NCBI GenBank assembly: GCA_017405115.1
Contig: JAFRBA010000216.1
Location: 1-24,839 of the forward strand
Length of the DNA: 24,839 nucleotides
Reading direction: 5' to 3'
DNA from: Kiritimatiellia bacterium
GTDB taxonomy: Bacteria; Verrucomicrobiota; Kiritimatiellia; RFP12; UBA1067
Shown piece after piece: positions 1-6,091 of this stretch. The first letter of the stretch is position 1, and every line of letters begins with the position of its first letter. Under the pieces are notes generated by a model. That model made no database searches and was not told the origin of the DNA. It saw only the letters and a program-made list of their open reading frames with translations. The position numbers and the translations under genes were made by a program.

Positions 1-62
1 GGCTTCGGCACTCGGGTCGCCCCTCATGCCGCCTGTCTTCCTAACTGACTGTCGATTTCTTG

Positions 63-563
63 TCAGTGCGAACTCCTTTCATTTCGCAAGTTGCTATCGC
101 GCTTTACTTGGCGCACCACTGTATTGTTCCTGTCGAACCCCACGTGCGTTGTCTGGCCAGCTCCCTTGCACCGTGAACACTGCCCCCTGCCACTACACTC
201 ATAACAACTACGAGCCTTCGTGCCTGCCCCAGCGCATTGCTTGCAGTCGTCTTTCAATTCGTTTTCAAACTCCACTGCACCCCGCAACTTACCCTTTACA
301 TGTTTTTTGTAAACATCATCCTTGCCACATGCAATAAGACACGCCGCAGCAGCCTTGAGTAGTTCTTGCTGACGACCAACATTATTAGTTGTCGCCATTG
401 CGACAGAATACAATTGGCCCGCATTCTTTGCTGTTGGAGCTGCAGTTGCAAGAGTTCGCAACTCTGATTCCGATAAGCTTGCCTTCTTGGCAGACGGATT
501 TTGTGGCGCTCCGACTACGCACATTACAAACATCGTGCATATTAATATCAGTGTCGTTTTCAT
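63..563 (-). CDS. Small secreted protein with DnaJ-like CxxCxGxG zinc-finger repeats
   Basis: A 166-residue protein if it starts at the ATG at 563, which has an AAAGGA ribosome site just upstream. An in-frame ATG at 596 lacks this, so I prefer 563. The N-terminus (MKTTLILICTMFVMCVVGA) is a clear signal peptide. The middle is Ala-rich and unremarkable. The C-terminal third carries three Cys pairs in CxxCxGxG-like settings (CKQCAGAG, CYECSGRG, CSRCKGAG), the pattern of the DnaJ cysteine-rich zinc-binding domain, but no J domain is present. It is likely exported and zinc-binding or disulfide-bonded. The role is unknown; peptide binding is possible by analogy with DnaJ. It stands alone, separated by about 500 bp from the next gene. 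Confidence 0.75.
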   Translation of the reverse strand: MKTTLILICTMFVMCVVGAPQNPSAKKASLSESELRTLATAAPTAKNAGQLYSVAMATTNNVGRQQELLKAAAACLIACGKDDVYKKHVKGKLRGAVEFENELKDDCKQCAGAGTKARSCYECSGRGQCSRCKGAGQTTHVGFDRNNTVVRQVKRDSNLRNERSSH

Positions 564-607
564 GTTTAGTTTTCCTTTAGTTTCCTGTAGCATCAAGAAC
601 TTGAACT

Positions 608-613
608 GTTATA
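608..613 (-). promoter_or_regulatory. Candidate -10 box of the secreted CxxCxGxG gene
   Basis: The minus strand reads GAG-TATAAC about 45 bases before the start codon at 563. The same GAG-TATA context precedes cysK and pdxS in this window. No good -35 is visible. Confidence 0.35.
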
Positions 614-977
614 CTCTTCGCCCCTCTCTCTGTTCGGTGCATCATCCTGAGGGCGGACGACTTGCCGCGCTTTCCTCGGAGCTTGCGCTCCTTTCCAGAC
701 ATCGGCGGGGGCGGAAAACGGAAACCTCCTCCGATGCATCGGATGAGGCGCCTGAGAGAGCCCAGAAAGATACACCGAAGGAGGCGAAACTGCATTATGA
801 GGGCAGTTACCCTTCTGTGCGTCTTCCGGGTGAAGTTTCTCAGGCTTTCATCCGACGCTTCCCAAGTCCGCAAGAACGGCGGCGGTTTCATCGAAACCGC
901 CCTACCGATGGTCGCGACAAGCGCGATCCTCCTGCGCGGGAAATCTATCGCTCCGCCCATCGCTGGGCAGAACATGG
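614..977. other. Intergenic stretch rich in inverted repeats, no convincing gene
   Basis: No reading frame here looks like a real protein; those present are Arg/Pro-rich shadows. The stretch holds several stem-loops: a 9-bp stem with 3-nt loop at 881-901, a near-perfect palindrome at 725-748 with a perfect 14-base core at 730-743, a 5-bp stem at 678-691, a 6-bp stem at 788-808 and a GCCCA/TGGGC stem at 955-968. It lies directly downstream of the promoter in repeat copy 1, so it may be transcribed on the minus strand as a structured leader or non-coding RNA. It could equally be decayed sequence. Confidence 0.4.
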
Positions 978-1018
978 CGAATTATAGCAAAACCGCCGCG
1001 CTGGAATCAAGCGCGACG
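978..1018 (-). promoter_or_regulatory. Repeat copy 1: palindrome-bearing promoter
   Basis: These 41 bases are identical to 1683-1723. On the minus strand they read TTGATT, 18 bases, TATAAT, a good sigma70-type promoter. A 10-bp inverted repeat with one T:G mismatch (993-1002 with 1010-1019) encloses the -35 box, which would suit an operator for a dimeric regulator. Looser similarity continues downstream to about 935 and includes the shared block CGCGGGAAATCT (plus-strand reading, 935-946). The predicted start point is near 974, so it would transcribe the inverted-repeat-rich stretch toward the secreted CxxCxGxG gene. Confidence 0.55.
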
Positions 1019-1062
1019 GTTTGCTTGGAGGATTATTGGATTATTCTCCGAGCGCCGCCGAT

Positions 1063-1311
1063 CTACACAGGCACACCGTATTCGTATATCGTGTCGCTTG
1101 GGAGATCAACTCTCTCGTTCCAGATCACGCATGTCCTGCTCGAGTCCAATCGTACATTGCCAAATAAGCCAGGCAGCGTCTTCAATTCCTGAAAAGCCTC
1201 AACATTGCGAATGTCTTCCGCAACATCGTACACGACTCTCCTTCCCTCGTCGAAATCGACAAGGAGCTTGAAATCAGCCTTTGGCTCTATGCTTTTGATT
1301 CGCGGTATCAT
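1063..1311 (-). CDS. DUF2442 family protein
   Basis: An 82-residue protein matching the DUF2442 style: an N-terminal beta-rich half (PRIKSIEPKADFKLLVDFDEG) and a conserved end in which a short strand with Trp (CVIWNERVDLPSDTIYEYG) follows a region naming Phe/Leu residues. DUF2442 proteins are commonly encoded next to DUF4160 proteins, as here. The pair is often discussed as toxin-antitoxin-like, though a biochemical role is not settled. The start at 1311 lies 9 bases after the DUF4160 stop, so the two are co-transcribed, probably from the promoter at 1683-1723. No strong ribosome site precedes it, which suggests translational coupling. Confidence 0.8.
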   Translation of the reverse strand: MIPRIKSIEPKADFKLLVDFDEGRRVVYDVAEDIRNVEAFQELKTLPGLFGNVRLDSSRTCVIWNERVDLPSDTIYEYGVPV

Positions 1312-1320
1312 GGCTACATG

Positions 1321-1572
1321 TCACAATGGCGGAAGCTGAACTATGCGCTGTGTCCGCCACATCTCTTCCAGTTCATTTCTGTGCTGGGCAAGCCATTCCT
1401 TGACCAGTCTTTGCGCTGTCAACGGAAGATCACCATCGGTCATTTCCAGCGACGCCAGCTCAAAAATCCCAACGCAATCTCCGTAAATGGCATGTATATG
1501 CGAAGGGTCATGTTCTTTAGGCTTAAAGAACATCTTTACTACGATGCCATAGAATCTCGCAACTTCTGGCAT
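1321..1572 (-). CDS. DUF4160 family protein
   Basis: An 83-residue protein with the DUF4160 hallmark: a strand (MFFKPKEHDPSHIHAIYGD) holding the conserved E-H-x-P-x-H-x-H-A-x-Y core, then an acidic strand and a C-terminal helix with W and HR-x-EL (WLAQHRNELEEMW). The full family length is present. A strong AAGGAG site lies just before the ATG at 1572. The first gene of a two-gene unit with the DUF2442 gene, it has a leader of about 105 bases beginning in repeat copy 2 and containing a perfect 9-bp hairpin at 1644-1664. The function is unknown; a toxin-antitoxin-like or small regulatory pair is the usual suggestion for this gene combination. Confidence 0.85.
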   Translation of the reverse strand: MPEVARFYGIVVKMFFKPKEHDPSHIHAIYGDCVGIFELASLEMTDGDLPLTAQRLVKEWLAQHRNELEEMWRTQRIVQLPPL

Positions 1573-1643
1573 TTTGCTCTATCTCCTTTCGTACCTTCCA
1601 AACGCACCCTCCCCACGCGGGAAATCTGAAGCTCCGAATGTTT

Positions 1644-1664
1644 GCGACGACGAGGCGTCGTCGC
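1644..1664. other. Perfect 9-bp hairpin in the leader of the DUF4160 unit
   Basis: GCGACGACG and CGTCGTCGC flank a 3-base loop. It lies between the promoter core of repeat copy 2 and the DUF4160 gene. Repeat copy 1 has a hairpin of different sequence at the equivalent place (955-968). There is no T tract, so it is not an obvious terminator. Confidence 0.6.
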
Positions 1665-1682
1665 TACGCACGCAGAACGCTA

Positions 1683-1723
1683 CGAATTATAGCAAAACCG
1701 CCGCGCTGGAATCAAGCGCGACG
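1683..1723 (-). promoter_or_regulatory. Repeat copy 2: palindrome-bearing promoter of the DUF4160/DUF2442 pair
   Basis: Identical over 41 bases to 978-1018. The minus strand has TTGATT, 18 bases, TATAAT, with a predicted start near 1679, about 105 bases before the DUF4160 ATG. The inverted repeat around the -35 box is retained (1698-1707 with 1715-1724, last pair lost). The repeat begins 12 bases downstream of the pdxT stop codon. Together the two copies bracket the two-gene unit in direct orientation. Confidence 0.6.
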
Positions 1724-1735
1724 CTTCGGAACGCA

Positions 1736-2293
1736 TCAACCCTCCGCGAGCTCGGGATGCCAGGTAAAGGCGGTGATGTTCCGCCAGCGCACGGAAGTCG
1801 GCCGGCCGTCGAACGTCGAGAGCGTCTCCACGTCGGGAGCCGCGGAGACGATCATGGGAGCGCGGATGAACACCATCTTCGTGTCAGGCTCCCCGTCCCA
1901 CGTGCCGACGGTCGTAAAGCTGCCAAGCTGGCGCCCGTAGGCGTTGCGCCTGACCGTAACCGGCAACACGCCGAACCACTTCTCGGGCCGAGTGTCGTCG
2001 CGCCGCCCGGGATCGTCGATCTTCTCCGCGAGCAAGATGAGTCCCGCGCAAGTCGCAAAGACGGGAAGTCCGCCGTCGATGCGCTCCTTAAGCGGCGCGA
2101 AAAGCCCAAGGTCCACGAGGAGCTTTCCCTGCACGGTCGACTCCCCGCCAGGGAGCGCCAACAGGTCCATGGGGATGTCGAGATCGGCAAGCTGGCGGAT
2201 TTCGTGCGTCTCGGCGCCCTTCCCACGCCAATACGTCTCCATCTCGGCAAACGCGCCCTGGACAGCCAATACGCCAACATTCATAATGGTCAT
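1736..2293 (-). CDS. pdxT: Pyridoxal 5'-phosphate synthase glutaminase subunit PdxT
   Basis: PdxT hydrolyses glutamine and passes ammonia to PdxS to make PLP. The 185-residue protein opens with the family signature (MNVGVLAVQGAFAEM) and has the GGEST motif at 49-53, the nucleophile Cys82 in ATCAGLILLA, and His179 and Glu181 in WHPEL completing the triad. It ends four residues after that motif, while most relatives continue for another 10 or more residues as a helix, so the C-terminus seems shortened. The repeat core starts 12 bases beyond its stop. ATGs at 2293 and 2284 are both possible. No ribosome site is free because an 18-bp hairpin fills the gap from pdxS, so translation may be coupled or structure-controlled. 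Confidence 0.92.
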   Translation of the reverse strand: MTIMNVGVLAVQGAFAEMETYWRGKGAETHEIRQLADLDIPMDLLALPGGESTVQGKLLVDLGLFAPLKERIDGGLPVFATCAGLILLAEKIDDPGRRDDTRPEKWFGVLPVTVRRNAYGRQLGSFTTVGTWDGEPDTKMVFIRAPMIVSAAPDVETLSTFDGRPTSVRWRNITAFTWHPELAEG

Positions 2294-2295
2294 GG

Positions 2296-2353
2296 CCGCG
2301 CAGAACGTGTAGACCGTGTAGCTTTTTCTGCACGTTCTACACGTTCTACACGG
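2296..2353 (-). promoter_or_regulatory. Long RNA hairpin filling the pdxS-pdxT gap
   Basis: Positions 2296-2313 and 2336-2353 can pair over 18 consecutive positions in the minus-strand RNA, two of them G:U, around a 22-base loop. The stem starts 6 bases after the pdxS stop and ends 2 bases before the pdxT ATG, covering the place where a ribosome site would be. GTGTAGAAC-like repeats inside it also allow an alternative stem (CCGTGTAG with CTACACGG). There is no U tract, so it is not a normal terminator. It may limit or couple pdxT translation, be a processing site, or be an inserted palindrome. Confidence 0.65.
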
Positions 2354-2359
2354 TTAAAA

Positions 2360-3232
2360 TCACTTCCCTCGCTCTTCCATTATCGTCTCTATCTCGTCGG
2401 CGTTGATGCCCACCATCGCGGGGCCGAGGTTCTCGGAGAGCTTGGCGAGGAGCTTCGAGTCCTGCCAGTTGGTGACCGCCTGCACGATCGCCGCGGCCCT
2501 CTTGGCGGGGTCGCCCGACTTGAAGATGCCGGAGCCCACGAACACGCCCTCCGCGCCGAGCTCCATCATGAGCGCGGCGTCCGCAGGAGTGGCGACGCCG
2601 CCCGCTGCGAAATTGACGACGGGGAGCTTCCCGTTGTCGTGGACGTACTTCACGAGGTCGAGCGGCGCGGCGAGCTCCTTCGCCGCCTCGTACAGCTCGT
2701 CCTCGCGCAGCGACACGACCCTGCGTATCTCGCTCTGCATCTTGCGCATGTGGCGGACGGCCTGCACCACGTCGCCCGTTCCAGGCTCGCCCTTAGTGCG
2801 GATCATCGTCGCGCCCTCTCCGATGCGCCGAAGCGCCTCCCCGAGGTCGCGCGCGCCGCAGACGAAGGGAACCGCGAACTTGGTCTTGTCGATGTGCCGC
2901 ACGTCGTCGGCAGGGGAAAGCACTTCGGACTCGTCGATGTAGTCGATCTCGATCGCCTCCAGTATCCGCGCCTCGGCGATGTGCCCGATGCGGCATTTCG
3001 CCATCACGGGGATGGAGACCGCCTCCTGGATGCCCTTGATCATCGCGGGGTCGCTCATGCGAGAGACGCCGCCTGCCGCGCGTATGTCGGCGGGTATGCG
3101 CTCCAATGCCATCACCGCGCATGCGCCGGCGGCTTCGGCTATCTTCGCCTGCTCGGGCGTGGTCACGTCCATGATCACCCCGCCCTTCAGCATCTGCGCG
3201 AGGTTGCGGTTGAGTTCTTGCCGGTTGTTCAT
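2360..3232 (-). CDS. pdxS: Pyridoxal 5'-phosphate synthase lyase subunit PdxS
   Basis: PdxS condenses ribose 5-phosphate, glyceraldehyde 3-phosphate and ammonia (from PdxT) into PLP. The protein has 290 residues, the usual family length. Lys79 in [10 protein letters not shown] matches the Schiff-base lysine and Lys147 in RTKGEPGTG the second catalytic lysine. The phosphate-binding glycines GGVATPADA and FVGSGIF are present. An upstream open frame continues, but the true start is the ATG at 3232, preceded by AGGAG and by a -10 box at 3265-3270. It is first in a pdxS-pdxT operon. PLP is the cofactor of CysK and MetY encoded just upstream, which fits a shared sulfur amino acid block. Confidence 0.95.
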   Translation of the reverse strand: MNNRQELNRNLAQMLKGGVIMDVTTPEQAKIAEAAGACAVMALERIPADIRAAGGVSRMSDPAMIKGIQEAVSIPVMAKCRIGHIAEARILEAIEIDYIDESEVLSPADDVRHIDKTKFAVPFVCGARDLGEALRRIGEGATMIRTKGEPGTGDVVQAVRHMRKMQSEIRRVVSLREDELYEAAKELAAPLDLVKYVHDNGKLPVVNFAAGGVATPADAALMMELGAEGVFVGSGIFKSGDPAKRAAAIVQAVTNWQDSKLLAKLSENLGPAMVGINADEIETIMEERGK

Positions 3233-3264
3233 TTCCTGCTCCTGGTTTTGGTTAGACGCAAGAT

Positions 3265-3270
3265 AGTATA
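3265..3270 (-). promoter_or_regulatory. Candidate -10 box of pdxS
   Basis: TATACT on the minus strand in a GAG-TATA context, about 33 bases before the start codon. The -35 is weak (ACCCTT at 17 bases). Confidence 0.45.
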
Positions 3271-3327
3271 CTCGATTTCGGAGTCGCAAGGGTATCGGAA
3301 TTATCCTTGTCCGTCCATAGGCAAAAT

Positions 3328-3963
3328 CTATTGGAGGGAAATGTTCGCCACAAGCACCACGACGACCGCGGCGAGCATGATCGCCGAGACGAGCTTTAAC
3401 GCGGCAGTCGCCATGACGGAGCCGACGAGCCTTTCCCGGAAGAAGTCCGCCGCCATGATCGCCGGAAGGTAGATGAAGGGCACGAGCGCGCAGAAGAGCG
3501 TTCCGAGGAGCAGCGTCTGCACAGCCGGCGGCAGCGCCGAATCCGAGCTGGTGAAGCTCGGCAGGAAGGCGAGGAAAAAGAGGATCGTCAGCGGATTCGA
3601 CATCGACATCGCAATGCCGCGCAGGAAAAGCCGCATGCCCTGCCCGGTCGCGGGGCGGAGCGCGTCGGGCGAGGCGGCGCGGAAGCTTCGGATTGCGTCC
3701 GCGAAGGCACCATAGGCGAGATACGCGATGTAGGCGGCGCCTGCTGCCTGGATCGTCGTCATCGTCGCAGGGTGGGCGGTGAAGAAGGAGGCGACGCCTG
3801 CTGTCAAGAGGAGAATCCAGATCCAGCATCCGGCGACGAGCCCCAGCATCAGCGTGGCGGCGCGGGCCTTTCCGTCCGAGAGCGCCGTCGCGATGGTGCA
3901 GGTCAGGTCCGGCCCCGGCTTCACTATCAGCGCCAACGACCCGATGATATAGGTAGTCAGCAT
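3328..3963 (-). CDS. LysE/RhtB-family amino acid exporter
   Basis: A 211-residue inner-membrane protein with about six hydrophobic segments and the LysE family signature near the N-terminus ([10 protein letters not shown]). Family members export amino acids such as lysine, threonine, homoserine or cysteine by proton exchange. Placed between cysK and pdxS, it may export a sulfur amino acid or O-acetylserine, but the substrate cannot be read from the sequence. The open frame begins at 3972; I choose the ATG at 3963 because a TATAAT box at 3971-3976 overlaps the upstream ATG and would start the RNA at about 3963-3964. The message would then be leaderless. Confidence 0.88.
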   Translation of the reverse strand: MLTTYIIGSLALIVKPGPDLTCTIATALSDGKARAATLMLGLVAGCWIWILLLTAGVASFFTAHPATMTTIQAAGAAYIAYLAYGAFADAIRSFRAASPDALRPATGQGMRLFLRGIAMSMSNPLTILFFLAFLPSFTSSDSALPPAVQTLLLGTLFCALVPFIYLPAIMAADFFRERLVGSVMATAALKLVSAIMLAAVVVVLVANISLQ

Positions 3964-3970
3964 TGCGGGC

Positions 3971-3976
3971 ATTATA
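3971..3976 (-). promoter_or_regulatory. -10 box of the lysE-type gene, implying a leaderless mRNA
   Basis: A consensus TATAAT on the minus strand lies 7 bases before the ATG at 3963. The start point would fall at or next to the start codon. No ribosome site and no clear -35 are visible. Confidence 0.5.
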
Positions 3977-4047
3977 CCATATTCTCGGGTCGTGCTGCAG
4001 GCTCACCAACCGGCGGCGCGAAGGCAGGGTCAGGTCTCGCGGCAAAG

Positions 4048-4081
4048 CAGCGGGGCGCGCCATTCACGGCGCGCCCCGCTG
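4048..4081 (-). terminator. Rho-independent-type terminator of cysK
   Basis: A perfect 14-bp GC-rich stem (4048-4061 with 4068-4081) with a 6-base loop, 20 bases after the cysK stop. Only a short T run (CTTTG) follows on the minus strand, so it may need help, but position and strength fit termination. Confidence 0.7.
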
Positions 4082-4101
4082 TCTTTCCTCCGAGAGCTGG
4101 C

Positions 4102-5025
4102 TTACTCGAAGAGCCAGGTCGAGAGGTAGCGCTCGCCGGTGTCGGGCAGGAGCGCGACGATCGTCTTGCCGGCGAACTCGGAGCGCTTCGACAGCTCCAG
4201 CGCCGCCCAGAGGGCCGCTCCGGAAGATATGCCGATCAGGAGCCCCTCCTGCGCCGCCGCCGCGCGCGCCGTGGCGCCGGCGTTCTCGGCCGTCGCCTGG
4301 ACGACCTCCGTCAGGAGCGACGTGTCCAGCACCTTCGGAACGAATCCCGCGCCGATGCCCTGGATCTTGTGCGGGCCGGGCTGTCCGCCGGAGAGGACGG
4401 GCGACGTGTCGGGCTCGACCGCGAAGAGCTTCACATCCGGATTCTTCTCCTTCAGGTACTTGCCCGTGCCGGTGATCGTGCCGCCGGTGCCTACGCCCGC
4501 GACGAACGCAGCGACCTCGCCGTTAGTGTCTGCCCAGACCTCGGGTCCGGTCGTGCGGTAGTGGAAGTCCGGGTTCGCCGGGTTCTCGAACTGCTGGAGG
4601 ATCACCGCCCCCGGCGTCGAGTCCCTGAGCTCGTTCGCCTTGGCGATCGCGCCCTTCATGCCGGCGGCGCCCGGCGTCAGCACAATCTCCGCGCCGTAGG
4701 CCGCCGCGAGCTTGCGGCGCTCGATGCTCATCGTCTCCGGCATGGTGAGGATCAGGTGGTAGCCCTTCACCGCCGAGACGAGCGCAAGTCCAACGCCCGT
4801 GTTGCCGCTGGTCGGCTCGATGATCGTCGCCCCCGGCTTCAGGACGCCGCCCTTCTCGGCCGCCTCGACCATCGAAAGGGCGATGCGGTCCTTTACGCTG
4901 CCGCCGGGGTTGAAGTACTCGACCTTCGCGAGCACCTTCGCACCGCCCTTGTTGAGTTTCCCGGAGATCTCCACGAGCGGAGTTCCGCCCACCTTGCCTA
5001 GGATGTTCTTGATGACGTTGCTCAT
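4102..5025 (-). CDS. cysK: Cysteine synthase A (O-acetylserine sulfhydrylase)
   Basis: Makes L-cysteine from O-acetylserine and sulfide using PLP. The 307-residue protein has the normal CysK length and all motifs: PLP Lys45 in NPGGSVKDRIA, the substrate loop TSGNTG at 72-77, the phosphate-binding GTGGTITG at 179-186 and GISSGA at 265-270. The ATG at 5025 has GAAAGGA upstream. It has its own promoter (TATAAT at 5052-5057) and a strong terminator, so it is probably a single-gene transcript. It belongs with metY, the LysR regulator and pdxST in one sulfur amino acid block. Confidence 0.95.
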   Translation of the reverse strand: MSNVIKNILGKVGGTPLVEISGKLNKGGAKVLAKVEYFNPGGSVKDRIALSMVEAAEKGGVLKPGATIIEPTSGNTGVGLALVSAVKGYHLILTMPETMSIERRKLAAAYGAEIVLTPGAAGMKGAIAKANELRDSTPGAVILQQFENPANPDFHYRTTGPEVWADTNGEVAAFVAGVGTGGTITGTGKYLKEKNPDVKLFAVEPDTSPVLSGGQPGPHKIQGIGAGFVPKVLDTSLLTEVVQATAENAGATARAAAAQEGLLIGISSGAALWAALELSKRSEFAGKTIVALLPDTGERYLSTWLFE

Positions 5026-5051
5026 GATCTTGTTCCTTTCGGTTGGTTGTT

Positions 5052-5057
5052 ATTATA
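5052..5057 (-). promoter_or_regulatory. -10 box of cysK
   Basis: TATAAT in the context AAAGAG-TATAAT on the minus strand, about 27 bases before the ATG. The spacer upstream holds CAAACCCAAAC (5068-5078), an 11-mer also found before the barrel protein gene at 6039-6049. Confidence 0.55.
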
Positions 5058-5093
5058 CTCTTTTTGAGTTTGGGTTTGGTTGAACTTCTTTTT

Positions 5094-5121
5094 GTCCTGT
5101 GTCTTCTGTCCTTTGTCCTGT
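5094..5121. repeat. Four tandem 7-base units
   Basis: Plus-strand units GTCCTGT, GTCTTCT, GTCCTTT and GTCCTGT lie directly after the stop codon of the barrel protein gene. Low-complexity, variable repeat of unknown meaning. Confidence 0.7.
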
Positions 5122-5122
5122 T

Positions 5123-6016
5123 TCAGAACTGGTACTGCACGCTGAGGACGAATCCACCGCCCACTCCAAGGCGGTCGGTCTTGCCGCGGCTGGAGAAGCG
5201 GTCCCTGTCGCCGGTGTAGGCGTACGCGCCCACGAGCGTGAGAGTGTCGGTCACGAACCACGCGACGTGTCCGTCGAAGTAGTCGTGGTTCGATATCCCG
5301 TCGCCCACATGCACGCCCTGCTTGTACTCGAAGCCGATCGCGACCTGTTCGACCGGTATGAGGTCTATGTTGGCGAAGACGGCCGCGCCGTAGTCGTTGT
5401 GCCCGACTACGCCGTTCACGACCTCGTCCGACAGAAGGCCGCCGACCGAGAGCAGGACGGGGATTGGCGTCTGCGTGATGAGCTTGGAAGCCACCACGTA
5501 GGCGTCGAATCCGTCATGGTCGAGGCCGAGCGCGCCGACCGTCTTGGAGTCGGTGTACTTGTACACGCCGCCGATGGCCAGCGCCGGCACCCACGAGGTC
5601 TCGAATGCGTTCTCGTCGAGGAACCGCAGCTTTGCGCCGACGTTGTAGGTGTTGATGCTGCTGTCGCCGTACTTGTGTGCGTTGACGCCGCCGTAACCGC
5701 CGGATATCTCCAGCCTGTCGGCGATGCTGAACGCCGCTCCGAGCGCGAACCAGTTGATGCTCGCGTCGGTCAGGTTAACGTACCACGCGCCGACCTGCGG
5801 ACGCGACACGATGCCGTCCAGCGCCGATTGCGCCACCTCGTTCGTGCCGTCGCCCCCGCCGTCGCCGCTCCACGGTCGTCCCGCCGTGTATGCGAGCGGG
5901 TTGAAGGCGATGCCTCCGGTGCCCTGCAGGTTGTTCAGCGGGACTCCCGCGAAGAGCGAGCCTGCCGCCGCCGTGATTCCCGCGATTGCCGCGATCTTGA
6001 TGTTCCTGTCGTTCAT
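5123..6016 (-). CDS. Outer-membrane beta-barrel protein, DUF3034-like
   Basis: A 297-residue protein with a signal peptide (first 23 residues, ending SLFAG), alternating aromatic/small strands throughout and a C-terminal SVQYQF, the Phe-ended signature of outer-membrane barrels. The strand pattern (LEISGGYGGV, WVPALAIGGVYKY, FDAYVVASKLI, VAIGFEYKQG, LTLVGAYAY) resembles the DUF3034 family. The family function is unknown; some form of small porin is possible. The ATG at 6016 has AAAGGAG upstream. It lies 75 bases after metY and probably shares its transcript, so it could be sulfur-regulated, although the link may be incidental. Confidence 0.75.
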   Translation of the reverse strand: MNDRNIKIAAIAGITAAAGSLFAGVPLNNLQGTGGIAFNPLAYTAGRPWSGDGGGDGTNEVAQSALDGIVSRPQVGAWYVNLTDASINWFALGAAFSIADRLEISGGYGGVNAHKYGDSSINTYNVGAKLRFLDENAFETSWVPALAIGGVYKYTDSKTVGALGLDHDGFDAYVVASKLITQTPIPVLLSVGGLLSDEVVNGVVGHNDYGAAVFANIDLIPVEQVAIGFEYKQGVHVGDGISNHDYFDGHVAWFVTDTLTLVGAYAYTGDRDRFSSRGKTDRLGVGGGFVLSVQYQF

Positions 6017-6091
6017 TTCAGTTGCTCCTTTGCTTGTGGTTTGGGTTTGTGGAAGCCCTCGCCCGGTGGGGCCGGGACAAGGGCAAGATCG

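Noticed and set aside
1..62. Possible gene or terminator at the left edge
   Set aside because: Too short; no stem-loop with T tract or protein-like frame is visible.
577..975. A 132-residue minus-strand frame beginning just after the promoter in repeat copy 1
   Set aside because: Although the ATG would be nearly leaderless, the product is Arg/Pro-rich with no domain-like pattern, and the frame runs through several strong inverted repeats.
1644..1664. Possible intrinsic terminator
   Set aside because: A perfect stem but no T tract on either strand, and it lies in the leader of an apparently expressed gene pair.
935..1723. Integron gene cassette with attC sites
   Set aside because: The repeats lack the RYYYAAC and GTTRRRY ends of attC sites and read better as promoters.
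3233..4063. N-terminal extension of pdxS giving a 567-residue frame
   Set aside because: The extra part is antisense-like out-of-frame reading of the LysE-type gene. PdxS has a ribosome site and the normal 290-residue length from 3232.
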